A DNA stretch of 64,000 bases from NCBI GenBank assembly GCA_017640605.1, contig JAEPQH010000013.1, forward strand, positions 1-64,000. Reading direction: 5' to 3'. Within the stretch, counting starts at the first letter, position 1; every line of letters begins with the position of its first letter. The stretch is from Balneolaceae bacterium (GTDB taxonomy: Bacteria; Bacteroidota; Rhodothermia; Balneolales; Balneolaceae). Shown one piece after another: positions 25,230 to 33,395 of this stretch. A program made the position numbers and the translations under genes. The notes below the pieces were generated by a model that did no database searches, was not told where the DNA came from, and saw nothing but the letters and a program-made list of their open reading frames with translations.

Positions 25230-25856
25230 TTGAAACATATTCTGCTCATCACTTTGTTTTGGCTTCCTTCAGGCGTCTATGCCCAAATAATCGGCGATGA
25301 GGCACTGCAAAAATTACAGCGCGGCCAATCAACCACCGTTGAGGGAGAGTTTATCGCCTATCTTGCAGATACTGTTTCACCCGATTATGCGATTACTCAA
25401 TTAGAAGCATTGGGCTTTGAACTTGGTTATATCGACATTCAGCCTTTCACCATTGCCATTGTGAATCAGCCTGAGTCTGAGGTGATTGAAAAAATGACTT
25501 CACAACCCGAGATATTGGAGTTTGTGTATCAACCGGACTTAGTGGATAGTGCTTATTTTCGGGAATTAGTAGATGCTCAGGGATTATCGAAAGAAGAAAC
25601 TGATGCTGCTTTCAAACGTGTTTTAGAATCACAAAGGAGTGAGCGGCTTTTTATTCGTTTTCAATACCCGATGAATGAAGGTGCCGTAAAAGCTTTTATG
25701 GCAAACTACCGATCGGTAGCCTATGAAATTATCTCCGATTTCCCCCGAACTGTAAACATTCTTGTTGAACCCGGCACTGAAAATGAACAAATGCTTAAAG
25801 TAGAACAGCTTCCTTTTGTTCAATACACCGCATTGATTGGTATTATAGAAGAATAG
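25230..25856 (+). CDS. Exported protein with two similar ~65-residue domains
   Basis: About 208 residues, not a family I recognise. No ATG is available: TTG codons at 25218 and 25230 are the only sensible starts, and TTG 25230 gives a clean signal peptide (KHILLITLFWLPSGVYAQ). After it, two stretches look alike: GEFIAYLADTVSPDYAITQLEALGFEL...PFTIAIVNQ...PEILEFVYQ and ERLFIRFQYPMNEGAVKAFM...PRTVNILVE...LPFVQYTAL. Each resembles the ferredoxin-like fold of peptidase inhibitor I9 prodomains. A periplasmic inhibitor or binding role is only a suggestion. Confidence 0.65.
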   Translation: MKHILLITLFWLPSGVYAQIIGDEALQKLQRGQSTTVEGEFIAYLADTVSPDYAITQLEALGFELGYIDIQPFTIAIVNQPESEVIEKMTSQPEILEFVYQPDLVDSAYFRELVDAQGLSKEETDAAFKRVLESQRSERLFIRFQYPMNEGAVKAFMANYRSVAYEIISDFPRTVNILVEPGTENEQMLKVEQLPFVQYTALIGIIEE

Positions 25857-25966
25857 TACATACGCAAAGCCATGCTTGGCATTTACTTAATCGATTTTGG
25901 AACATATCCATCAGTATTTAGTTAATATTAGAAATAATAATATTAAATACTTAAGTGTTCAAAACT

Positions 25967-26404
25967 ATGAGTAATCAAGCAATTATTAATAACACCTATT
26001 TATCCGACAAAGAACTCGATCATTTTAAAAACTTATTGATAGAAGAAAAACAATCTGCCGAAAAGGAAATATCTATTCTACAAACTTCTATCGATCAGAT
26101 TGAAAACAAAATGAACGACACAAGTTCATCGGCGGCTCATCACCAAGGCAATGTCGGTTCGAATGAAGAGCTACGGCAAACGAATTACACGCTCATCGAA
26201 AAACAAAAAGATAAGCTAGAGAAAATCGCGATGGCCCTCGACCGTATCGAAACCGGGAATTATGGAATCTGCCTTGCAACAGGAAAGCAAATTCAGAAAG
26301 AACGGTTAGAGGCCATTCCGTACACCATGCATGCTTTTGAATCGAAGCAAGGTAATTTAGAACCGGATTCTAAGGAACAGTTATCGGTTAATGAAACCAA
26401 TTAA
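25967..26404 (+). CDS. TraR/DksA-family protein with degenerate zinc finger
   Basis: A 145-residue protein of the DksA/TraR type, which acts on RNA polymerase. The first 100 residues form a coiled-coil hairpin (LDHFKNLLIEEKQSAEKEISILQ and the return helix EKQKDKLEKIAMALDRIETG). The C-terminal globular motif YGICLATGKQIQKERLEAIPY keeps one cysteine instead of four, so no classical C4 zinc site remains, as in many Bacteroidota members. The ATG at 25967 is chosen over a GTG four codons earlier. A palindromic A+T-rich segment (AGTATTTA...TAAATACT) precedes it. Confidence 0.8.
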   Translation: MSNQAIINNTYLSDKELDHFKNLLIEEKQSAEKEISILQTSIDQIENKMNDTSSSAAHHQGNVGSNEELRQTNYTLIEKQKDKLEKIAMALDRIETGNYGICLATGKQIQKERLEAIPYTMHAFESKQGNLEPDSKEQLSVNETN

Positions 26405-26405
26405 G

Positions 26406-27303
26406 CTAAAATAGCCCAAGTTGTTGTATTCGATTTGCCGGCCATGCCGGTAGAGGAGGGACTTCAATCAATTCTGACAACAACTTATGAAAGTGCGTAG
26501 CAACTACTGGCTGCGAAATAATATCCGGTGTGTGAATGAACACATACGGATGTTTGCCCTCCCGAATCCAATCAGCTACAACTATCGCCCATTCTTTTAA
26601 ATACGCTTCGTTATTCAATATATCATTGCTGCCAACATAGCGAACCATCGGGCGATTTCCTTCCATATTGAATCGAACCGGATTTTTAGGTTTTTTTCGT
26701 TGTGCTTCTACAATGGATGCTTCTCTTGATTGCATAGCATGTAGCTTGCGTGTGTCAAAAATGATGCGCTCGATGCCATAACTTTCAATCAAGCTCACAA
26801 AATTATGCTCTTCTTTGCCGCGATTATAAAAATCAGGATGTCTCACTTCAATTCCATACGCATAGATTTTAGGTAAACTTTCGAAGAGCTTTTCAAGCTT
26901 GTATAAATCTTTCGGGCTAAATGATTCCGGAAGCTGAATCATGAATGGTCCCAACTTTGTTCGCATATTTTCGAACAGCGATAAAAAGCGTTCTACCTCA
27001 TTACCTATATTCGCAAGCCGATTTATATGTGTGATTTGCCGAGGTAACTTAAAGCAAAACTTGAAATTATCCGGCGTTTGATCATTCCACTTGGCAAGTG
27101 TTTCCGCGCTTGGTGTATTATAGAAAGTGGTGTTACCCTCAATCGTGTTAAACACCGACGAATATTGAGCCAAGAACTGATCTGGCTTTGTCCCTTGCTT
27201 ATAAAACGAACCTACCCAATCCGATACACTCCAGCCGGTTAATCCGAGGTGATATTTTCTTTGTATGCTGATAAGCCCAACCCTGATTAGAATCTATGAG
27301 CAT
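26406..27303 (-). CDS. DUF72 (YecE-like) protein with apparent frameshift near the start
   Basis: The downstream frame gives a DUF72 TIM-barrel protein: SVFNTIEGNTTFYNTPS, then FKFCFKLPRQITH, FMIQLPESF and PYVFIHTPD. Its first usual start codon, TTG 27173, would remove the conserved first strand. Immediately upstream in the same frame the DNA encodes KYHLGLTGWSVSDWVGSFY, the normal start of this family, but with no ATG, GTG or TTG. An ATG at 27303 lies in another frame that joins this one if one A of the AAAA run (27255-27258, minus strand) is removed. So there is either a frameshift, a sequencing error or a rare start codon. Confidence 0.75.
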
Positions 27304-27389
27304 CAATTGAATCTTCTTTCAATCAATATCTGACGTTATAACCCACTAAAATCGAGGAACGTTTATCCAATAGTTAATCCATACTCGGA

Positions 27390-28241
27390 TTACTCATATA
27401 ATTCGATCAACCCAAGTAATTCTTTTAAATCTTCCACCCTTCGAGGCTGTTCTAACCGTTCATAGCTGTGGATCAAATTTCTTATGCAACGAATGAGCAC
27501 TTCAATGTCGGAGGCAATTTTAAAGTGATCCGGTTTGGGTTCGATATTATTCTTTTTCAGGAAAAAATAGCACTGATCGTACGAAACAATAGCGCCGTTA
27601 TCGTATGGATCGATGAGCACTTCTTCTTTATCACTTACATAATTCAACATAAAGTGAATAGGCATATTCACGCCAAAGAAAGGCATCTCAAGTCGACGTG
27701 CCAAAAACATAACCACCATGCTTAAAGTGATGGGCAATCCTCTCCTACGACGAATAACCTGATCAATAAAACAATTATCAGGATTGTGATAGTCTTCAGT
27801 GTCCCCTTTGAAATTTAAATCTTCAAACACAAATTTTATGAGCTGTTTCATCTTTCGACGCTCATCCAGTCTGTAGCGAATAGTAGGCTCTACCATTTCC
27901 GCAAAATGATCGAGTTTCTTTTGATACTCCTCAATCCGCAACGTGGGATTCCCAAACCGGGATAAGGTGAGAACCGCGTACTCAAGGTCTTTTCTATTTC
28001 GAACACCCCGATCAAGTAGCTCCTGAAAATCAGCCTTTAACACAGGAAACGTGATGTTATGAATAATCTGGCTTACACGCTTTTTGTCGTCTTTATTGTC
28101 AGTTTCGATTCGAAACTCGTCTAACAACGGAACAGCATTTTCACCAAGTTGTTTAAATCGGTTTTGCACACTCTCCTGGATAAATGGATCGGGATCATCC
28201 ATCAACAGTAATAAAGACTCTATTTCAGATTTGGTAGTCAT
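27390..28241 (-). CDS. SirB1-type transglutaminase-like protein
   Basis: A 283-residue protein. The N-terminal about 80 residues are helical and HEAT-like (DDPDPFIQESVQNRFKQLG). The rest matches the SirB1 transglutaminase-like domain (PF13369): FNGD-like LNFKGDTEDYHNPDNCFIDQVIRRRRGLPITLS, then GVNMPIHFMLNY and DPYDNGAI. The cysteine before FIDQV and the histidine in PIHFML may be remnants of a catalytic dyad. Members of this family are usually cytoplasmic and of unknown role. It is divergent from the arginine deiminase gene. Confidence 0.85.
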   Translation of the reverse strand: MTTKSEIESLLLLMDDPDPFIQESVQNRFKQLGENAVPLLDEFRIETDNKDDKKRVSQIIHNITFPVLKADFQELLDRGVRNRKDLEYAVLTLSRFGNPTLRIEEYQKKLDHFAEMVEPTIRYRLDERRKMKQLIKFVFEDLNFKGDTEDYHNPDNCFIDQVIRRRRGLPITLSMVVMFLARRLEMPFFGVNMPIHFMLNYVSDKEEVLIDPYDNGAIVSYDQCYFFLKKNNIEPKPDHFKIASDIEVLIRCIRNLIHSYERLEQPRRVEDLKELLGLIELYE

Positions 28242-28346
28242 GCTTTCTTGTAAGGCCCTTCAAAATAGCTAATCATATGTACAATATCTCAAAAAATGGT
28301 TGCCTGAGTTCCTATATTCCATTCAAACAGAGTCAAAAACCACCAT

Positions 28347-29582
28347 ATGAAAATCAACGTTTCTTCCGAAATTGGACATCTAAACGGGGTAATCGTTCAC
28401 ACTCCGGGACACGAAGTTTCTCTTGTTAACCCAGAAATTGCCGAGCAATTACTTTTCGATGACATCATTTTTGAGGATGACGCCCGTGGCGAACATCTCG
28501 ACATGCTGGAAGTGTTTAAAGCCGCGATGAATCCTGATGGAAAGGTGATTGAAATAGCTGACATTTTTCTGGAAACTATTCAGAACGAAGATGCCGCCGC
28601 CTATTTCATCGAGCAGCTGATTAAAGAATATCCTGAGGAAAATTTACAGGTTATTGAGGATGAGTTAAGGTCGCTCGATCCTGATGACCTGCTAAAATTT
28701 AGTGTGCAAGGTGTGTTACATGGTTCTAAGGATTTCAACATGTTGCCTTCCCCGAATTTATTGTTTACCCGCGATCTTGCCGCTGTTTGCGGAGATAGTA
28801 TTTTGTTATCCCGAGCAGCTACAAAAGCCCGACTTCGTGAATCTTTGATTATGGAAACGGTGGTTCAGCATCACCCACTTTTCAACGAAGTAAAAAATAA
28901 TGCGATCCGAATTTCTGGTCACCAAAGTATTGAAGGTGGTGATGTTTTGGTTCAATCGAATAAGCTGGTCTTGATAGGGATGAGTGAACGGACTTCCTTT
29001 ACCGGATTAATGAAAGCCGCCGAAGGGTTACTTAATCACGGCGTTGAAACTGTGCTCGCTGTTGATATTCCCAAGCAACGGGCAAGCATGCATTTGGATA
29101 CTGTTTTCACCTTTATTTCAAAAAACGAATGTGTGGCCTTCCCCCCGGCAATTCTTGATCAAAAAGATAATGTTGTAGCCCTGCAAAAGAATGGAGATAA
29201 AATTGTAGCAGAACAACGCTCGAGTTTACAAAGCGCACTCAACGAGTTTTCAGGAGTTGATTACACCTTTATCAAGTGCGGTGGTGAAGATTTAACCAGT
29301 CAGTTTCGGGAGCAATGGACCGATGGTGCGAACATGTTTGCCCTAGCCCCAGGCGTTGCAGTTGGCTACGAACGAAACACACGAACATTCAACACTTTGG
29401 TTGATCATGGCTATGCATTTATGAACCAATTCGAGTTTGTTGAGGAATACGGAAATGCTCCATTACCTTTGAACGATGAATTAAAAATCGCGATTAGTTT
29501 TCAAGGTCATGAGCTTTGCCGCGGTCGTGGTGGTGCACGCTGTATGACTATGCCTATTTCAAGAGAATTGATAAACCACTGA
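28347..29582 (+). CDS. arcA: Arginine deiminase
   Basis: A 411-residue enzyme that hydrolyses L-arginine to citrulline and ammonia. Guanidine-modifying-enzyme motifs are in order: SEIGHLNGVIVHTPG at the N-terminus, LLFTRDLA, GHQSIEGGDVLV, MHLDTVFTFI with the catalytic His-Asp region, and the catalytic cysteine in GGARCMTMPI near the C-terminus. The ornithine transcarbamylase and carbamate kinase genes of the classical arc operon are not nearby, so it may serve nitrogen supply or pH control alone. The next gene follows after 4 bp. Confidence 0.92.
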   Translation: MKINVSSEIGHLNGVIVHTPGHEVSLVNPEIAEQLLFDDIIFEDDARGEHLDMLEVFKAAMNPDGKVIEIADIFLETIQNEDAAAYFIEQLIKEYPEENLQVIEDELRSLDPDDLLKFSVQGVLHGSKDFNMLPSPNLLFTRDLAAVCGDSILLSRAATKARLRESLIMETVVQHHPLFNEVKNNAIRISGHQSIEGGDVLVQSNKLVLIGMSERTSFTGLMKAAEGLLNHGVETVLAVDIPKQRASMHLDTVFTFISKNECVAFPPAILDQKDNVVALQKNGDKIVAEQRSSLQSALNEFSGVDYTFIKCGGEDLTSQFREQWTDGANMFALAPGVAVGYERNTRTFNTLVDHGYAFMNQFEFVEEYGNAPLPLNDELKIAISFQGHELCRGRGGARCMTMPISRELINH

Positions 29583-29586
29583 TTGA

Positions 29587-30837
29587 TTGGAAAACCAACA
29601 AAGCCCGATACAGATTCAAATTGAAGACGAGCGAAAGCCTAAAAAACTAAGGGATTTTCTTCCCCTTTACGGCAAGAACAAACCGGATGCTAAAACACTT
29701 CTTAAGCATTTACTATTGTTTGTTCTCACCTTTATCTCGGTGTCTTTAGTTAGCACCTTTTTAGTAGGTAAAGAGTTACAAATAGCTACACTTTGGGGCG
29801 TGATGGTTCCTTATCCCGGCCAAGCGGATTTGCTTCGCGGTGTGCTTTTTGCCACTTTATTGCTCTCTTTTTTAACAGCTCATGAGTTCGGACATTACTT
29901 CGCGGCTGTTTATCACAAAATTGCAGTCTCCCTGCCTTACTACATTCCAATCCCATTGGGTATAGGAACACTGGGTGCTGTAATTCGAATACGGGAACAG
30001 ATTCATGAAACTAACAAGCTTTTTGATGTGGGCGCAGCAGGACCAATTGCTGGTTTCATTGTATCAATAATAATCTTGTTTATCGGATTTTTTACGTTGC
30101 CTGATGTCACTTTCTTAAACGAGTTTGGTGATCATAACTACGTGATCGAATACTATCAGGAAAATGGGGAATATCCCGAAGCTCCAAAATTGACTGAAGG
30201 GCAAATTGCCTTTTATTTTGGTGGAACCCCTCTCTATAATGCGCTTTCAAGCTTATTCGAAAATGCTCCGCCTTTGTGGGAAATCATGCATTATCCATTT
30301 CTTTTAGCCGGTTGGTTTGGGTTATTTTTTACCGCGCTAAACTTGATGCCCGTCGGACAACTTGATGGTGGACATATTTTGTATTCGCTCATCGGTTTTG
30401 AAAAACATCGCCTGGTTGCCCGCTTGTTCTTTATTCTGATCACCATCTTTGCCAGTTTCGAAGCCATTCCCATCATCAATAGTTTTGTGAGCGATTTCGA
30501 TAGTTCCATATTTCTGCTTTCCTGGATGATCTGGGCCGGATTTCTGTTCTTGATGTTTCAGCGTGCATTTCGAAGAAATCAGCCTTGGGTAGCCGGTGGT
30601 TTGGCTTCTTCGTTGATTCTTTCCTTCGGTTACAGCACATTTTTTGCCAGTGATGACGGTATGGAATCGTCTTTGATTTGGCTCTTCTGGATATTCTTTA
30701 TCACCTTTTTTGTGCGAGTCGAACATCCACCCGTAATTATTGAGCGCGAATTAACTCCCACCAGAAAAGTGTTAGGATGGATAAGTATGCTTATATTTGT
30801 TCTCTGTATAAGTTTCAATCCATTGTCATTCAGATAA
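29587..30837 (+). CDS. Site-2 protease family (M50) membrane metallopeptidase
   Basis: A 416-residue polytopic membrane protein. The zinc motif HEFGH is in LTAHEFGHYFAA near residue 101, and the second ligand motif is NLMPVGQLDGGHILY near residue 257. There are about eight hydrophobic segments and no PDZ domain, which separates it from RseP. Such proteins cleave membrane anchors within the bilayer. The start codon is TTG at 29587, directly after the arcA stop; no ATG is available before conserved sequence. A TPR lipoprotein gene follows after 1 bp. Confidence 0.88.
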   Translation: MENQQSPIQIQIEDERKPKKLRDFLPLYGKNKPDAKTLLKHLLLFVLTFISVSLVSTFLVGKELQIATLWGVMVPYPGQADLLRGVLFATLLLSFLTAHEFGHYFAAVYHKIAVSLPYYIPIPLGIGTLGAVIRIREQIHETNKLFDVGAAGPIAGFIVSIIILFIGFFTLPDVTFLNEFGDHNYVIEYYQENGEYPEAPKLTEGQIAFYFGGTPLYNALSSLFENAPPLWEIMHYPFLLAGWFGLFFTALNLMPVGQLDGGHILYSLIGFEKHRLVARLFFILITIFASFEAIPIINSFVSDFDSSIFLLSWMIWAGFLFLMFQRAFRRNQPWVAGGLASSLILSFGYSTFFASDDGMESSLIWLFWIFFITFFVRVEHPPVIIERELTPTRKVLGWISMLIFVLCISFNPLSFR

Positions 30838-30838
30838 C

Positions 30839-31282
30839 ATGTTCATGAAAAAACTATTCATTCTATCTACGCTATTGCTTATTTCAGCCTGCTCAAATAA
30901 TCAAAATGAAGCTCAAACTGCTGTAGCTGAAAGCGCCGATCTCGAAACTAGAATCAACGCACTTATTGATGCCGATCAATACACCACAGCGCTTGAATTG
31001 CTGGATGCGGAAACAGAAAGTGAAGAGGTTTTGCGATTAAAAGAGAAAACCTATCTCAATTATGGTCTTTTTCTGGAATACCGCGATTCTAATGTCACCA
31101 ATATGCGGGATAAAATGAACAATGCACTACGCCAATATGTGAAAGTGCTACGGATTAATCCAGATAATGAAAAAGCCATCACAGAGATAGAGCAAATTTT
31201 GGGGATTTATTCCACCTTCCCTGATCGTTCGCCTGATGAAGATGTAATGGCCGAGCTAAAAGAATTAGGCTTTAATATTTAA
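30839..31282 (+). CDS. Small lipoprotein with tetratricopeptide-like helices
   Basis: A 147-residue lipoprotein. The signal ends at a lipobox (LLISAC) near residue 19. After an Asn/Gln/Ala linker comes a helical region in which LIDADQYTTALELLDAE and ALRQYVKVLRINPDNEKAITEIEQIL resemble TPR repeats. It begins 1 bp after the site-2 protease stop (ATG at 30839; a second ATG at 30845 is equally possible), so it may assist or be a substrate of that protease. Specific function unknown. Confidence 0.8.
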   Translation: MFMKKLFILSTLLLISACSNNQNEAQTAVAESADLETRINALIDADQYTTALELLDAETESEEVLRLKEKTYLNYGLFLEYRDSNVTNMRDKMNNALRQYVKVLRINPDNEKAITEIEQILGIYSTFPDRSPDEDVMAELKELGFNI

Positions 31283-31304
31283 CGACCGAGAACTAAAGAC
31301 CAAG

Positions 31305-31359
31305 GACGGACGACGAATGACCACCGAAGTCCTTCGTCTTTCGTCAATCGTCGTCCGTC
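31305..31359. repeat. Inverted repeat of GACGGACGACGA words
   Basis: Arms 31305-31321 and 31343-31359 match in 16 of 17 positions (GACGGACGACGA is perfect). The surroundings are built of variants of the same short words (CTAAAGACCAAGGAC, GTCCTTCGTCTTTCGTC). It fills the gap between the lipoprotein and smpB. Confidence 0.55.
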
Positions 31360-31372
31360 ATTTATAATCACC

Positions 31373-31831
31373 ATGAGTAGCCCAACCATCAAAAACAGAA
31401 AAGCTTATCACGACTATTCCATCGAAGAAACCTTCGATGCCGGGATTGCTTTACAGGGCACCGAGGTGAAATCTATTCGTCAAGGAAACGCAAGTTTTAC
31501 CGATTCTTATGCTTTTATTAGAGATGGAGAAGTTTGGCTAAAAGAGTTTTATATCAAGCCGTTTGAACATGGTTCTTACAATAATCATGATCCGCGACGA
31601 GAACGAAAGCTCCTACTCAACAAAAAAGAAATTCGTGAACTTGAAAAGGGTACACAGCAGAAAGGAAATACTATTGTTCCGCTAAAAATCTTTTTTAAAA
31701 ATGGCTTTGTGAAAGTTCAGATCGGTTTAGCCAAAGGTAAAAAGCGGTTTGATAAAAGAGATAGTATCAAAGCTTCTGATACAAAACGAGATATCGATCG
31801 CGCCATTAAACGTGGTAAAGTGAGTATCTAA
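31373..31831 (+). CDS. smpB: SsrA-binding protein SmpB
   Basis: A 152-residue protein that binds tmRNA and brings it to stalled ribosomes. Family motifs are all present: the start IKNRKAYHDYSIEETFDAGIAL, GTEVKSIRQG, the SF-x-D-SYAFI stretch, AKGKKRFDKRDSIK and a basic C-terminal tail (RDIDRAIKRGK). The length is typical. The tmRNA gene itself is not in the window. It is followed 1 bp later by the convergent T9SS-type protein gene. Confidence 0.95.
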   Translation: MSSPTIKNRKAYHDYSIEETFDAGIALQGTEVKSIRQGNASFTDSYAFIRDGEVWLKEFYIKPFEHGSYNNHDPRRERKLLLNKKEIRELEKGTQQKGNTIVPLKIFFKNGFVKVQIGLAKGKKRFDKRDSIKASDTKRDIDRAIKRGKVSI

Positions 31832-31832
31832 C

Positions 31833-32750
31833 TTATTTAATAAGTGTCATAGTTTTTACCATTTCCTGATCTCCAACTCTGACTTTATACATATAAGTAC
31901 CTGAAGCCAAATCAGACGCAGTAAAAGAAAAATAATGCTGTCCGGTACCTAGCCATCCGTCATAAATTTCGTACACAAATTCACCGGTGATCTTGTAAAC
32001 AGAAATATTGGTTTGACCGGGTCTATCAAGACTTAAAGGTATATTCGTTGATGGATTAAATGGATTGGGATAATTTTGATCTAATCTAAAAACTTGCCTT
32101 GAGTCTATTTGTTCAGTATTAGTTCTAATTACGTCAATAGATTCAATCATATCTCTTTGACTAAAATAGGCTTCAAGTATATAGTTGTTATCCTGCCACG
32201 CTTGGCTTAAGCTATCGATGGGATAGCCGTTAACTTCCAATTTGAATGAAGGATAATCAGCTCTCATAATTTCAATGTTATAGTGTGCTAAAATTGAATC
32301 TGCTGAAGCAGAATCAACCAAGTCCTCATTAAAGTACACACTCATTGGACCTCCCCGATATTGAGGCGCTTGAAAACTAACTGAATCATGTACTCCCAAA
32401 ACCGAAATAGAAACTGTTTGCTCACCTGATATTGGAGGCAAACCAATTAATTTTGGATCTAAGCTCCAGGTATATTGTAGATATTCTCCGGGCCACAGTG
32501 TATCTCTGTAATCATCTGTCGTAGTATAAGTTGGAAATAAAGAGATCCCGGAAAAATCTTCGAAGTATACTGCGTAAGTACTTGTTCCCTGATATGCATG
32601 AAATGTGTTCGATTGGTTGGATAACCTGTAAGTAATTTCAATCGGCTCCCCATATTCATACTCGCTTTTAGAAGTAATCACTTCTGATACAACTTGTGCT
32701 TGAGCTATAGTTAGTAATAGAAGGGAAATGACAATTATGAGAAATTTCAT
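31833..32750 (-). CDS. Secreted protein with T9SS-type C-terminal sorting domain
   Basis: A 305-residue exported protein. The signal peptide is KFLIIVISLLLLTIAQAQ. Residues about 20-120 look like an immunoglobulin-like BsuPI/protease-inhibitor fold (SKSEYEYGEPIEITYRLSN). The last 85 residues begin with FRLDQNYPNPFNPSTNIP and end in MVKTMTLIK, the pattern of the Por-secretion C-terminal sorting domain. The protein is therefore probably carried to the surface by a type IX system. The role of the N-terminal part is unknown. Confidence 0.82.
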   Translation of the reverse strand: MKFLIIVISLLLLTIAQAQVVSEVITSKSEYEYGEPIEITYRLSNQSNTFHAYQGTSTYAVYFEDFSGISLFPTYTTTDDYRDTLWPGEYLQYTWSLDPKLIGLPPISGEQTVSISVLGVHDSVSFQAPQYRGGPMSVYFNEDLVDSASADSILAHYNIEIMRADYPSFKLEVNGYPIDSLSQAWQDNNYILEAYFSQRDMIESIDVIRTNTEQIDSRQVFRLDQNYPNPFNPSTNIPLSLDRPGQTNISVYKITGEFVYEIYDGWLGTGQHYFSFTASDLASGTYMYKVRVGDQEMVKTMTLIK

Positions 32751-32790
32751 GTTATCTCTGCTAGACCCGCATTTTATCTAACGTATTAAT

Positions 32791-32827
32791 AAAAAAACAA
32801 AACCCCAACTTATTCAGTCGGGGTTTT
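32791..32827 (-). terminator. Terminator of the RNase P RNA gene
   Basis: On the minus strand CCCCGAC pairs with GTTGGGG around a 7-nt loop, followed by TTTTGTTTTTTT. It begins about 8 bp past the rnpB 3' end. Confidence 0.85.
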
Positions 32828-32834
32828 GATATTC

Positions 32835-33326
32835 TGCGGAAAAGCCTGTAAGCCGGATTCTGTTCCTCCGCCAGATGGCGGATTCGGCAATCATTTATCT
32901 GGTGCATTCTACCCGACAGCGTCTCGACAAGCGGCGAATACTGCCCTACGTGAACTTGCACCCCACGAGGTTTACCTAGCTGTGTACCTCACGGTAACAC
33001 ACGGTGAGCTCTTACCTCACCTTTTCACCATCACCACCAACGCAGAGCGTTGGAAATTCCAATTTTTAAATTCCAAAATTCAAACAAACTTCAATTTTTA
33101 AACCTTAAATAGTTTAAACATTGTTTGTTAATTGATTTTTTGGAATTTGGAATTTTCCAGCGCTCTGCGCTGGGGCTGTTTCTTTTCTGTTGCACTCTCT
33201 GTCGCTTATTCGTCGCCAAATAAGCGCCTCAGCTACGCCCTAAGGATCGCTGAGCGTGGTGCTTGTTGGTGTCCGGACTTTCCTCCCCGAATTAAAAATT
33301 CGAAGTGATTGCCCGGCTTTTCCGGC
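32835..33326 (-). ncRNA. rnpB: RNase P RNA (class A) with expanded P12
   Basis: On the minus strand the universal signatures appear in order: GAGGAAAGTCCGGAC (P4 5' strand), AGTGCAACAGAAA, GGTGAAAAGGTGAGGTAAGAG, GTAAACCTCGTGGGG and, near the 3' end, GAATCCGGCTTACAGGC. The ends pair: CGGAAAAGCC at 33324-33315 with GGCTTTTCCG at 32846-32837, giving a 10-bp P1. The RNA is about 490 nt, against about 350-400 nt for most bacteria. The excess is a palindromic A+T-rich insert at 33037-33173 where P12 belongs. The RNA removes 5' leaders from tRNA precursors. Confidence 0.95.
33037..33173. repeat. 137-bp palindromic insertion inside rnpB
   Basis: The insert begins with CCAACGCAGAGCGTTGG (33037-33053) and ends with CCAGCGCTCTGCGCTGG (33157-33173). 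The two ends are each self-complementary and also complementary to each other, and the arms continue with AAATTCC and GGAATTT words for about 35 bp. The core is very A+T-rich. Confidence 0.75.
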
Positions 33327-33328
33327 AA

Positions 33329-33356
33329 TAAAGATACAAATAAAAAAGGGAAGCAA
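33329..33356 (-). promoter_or_regulatory. Promoter of rnpB
   Basis: The minus strand has TTG (33356-33354), a 17-bp spacer and TATCTTTA (33336-33329). The predicted start, about 33325, coincides with the 5' end deduced from P1 pairing. Confidence 0.6.
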
Positions 33357-33370
33357 TACTGCCTCCCTTT
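33340..33370 (-). terminator. Terminator of the coiled-coil protein/Nif3 operon
   Basis: AAGGGAGGCAGTATTGCTTCCCTT followed by TTTTTATTT on the minus strand makes a strong intrinsic terminator 26 bp after the stop at 33396. It overlaps the rnpB -33 region. Confidence 0.85.
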
Positions 33371-33395
33371 CAACCACTATGCTGATCACTATCGC

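Noticed and set aside
32826-33101. Plus-strand 91-codon frame
   Set aside because: It lies on the antisense strand of rnpB; frames of this sort are often misannotated as proteins opposite RNase P RNA.
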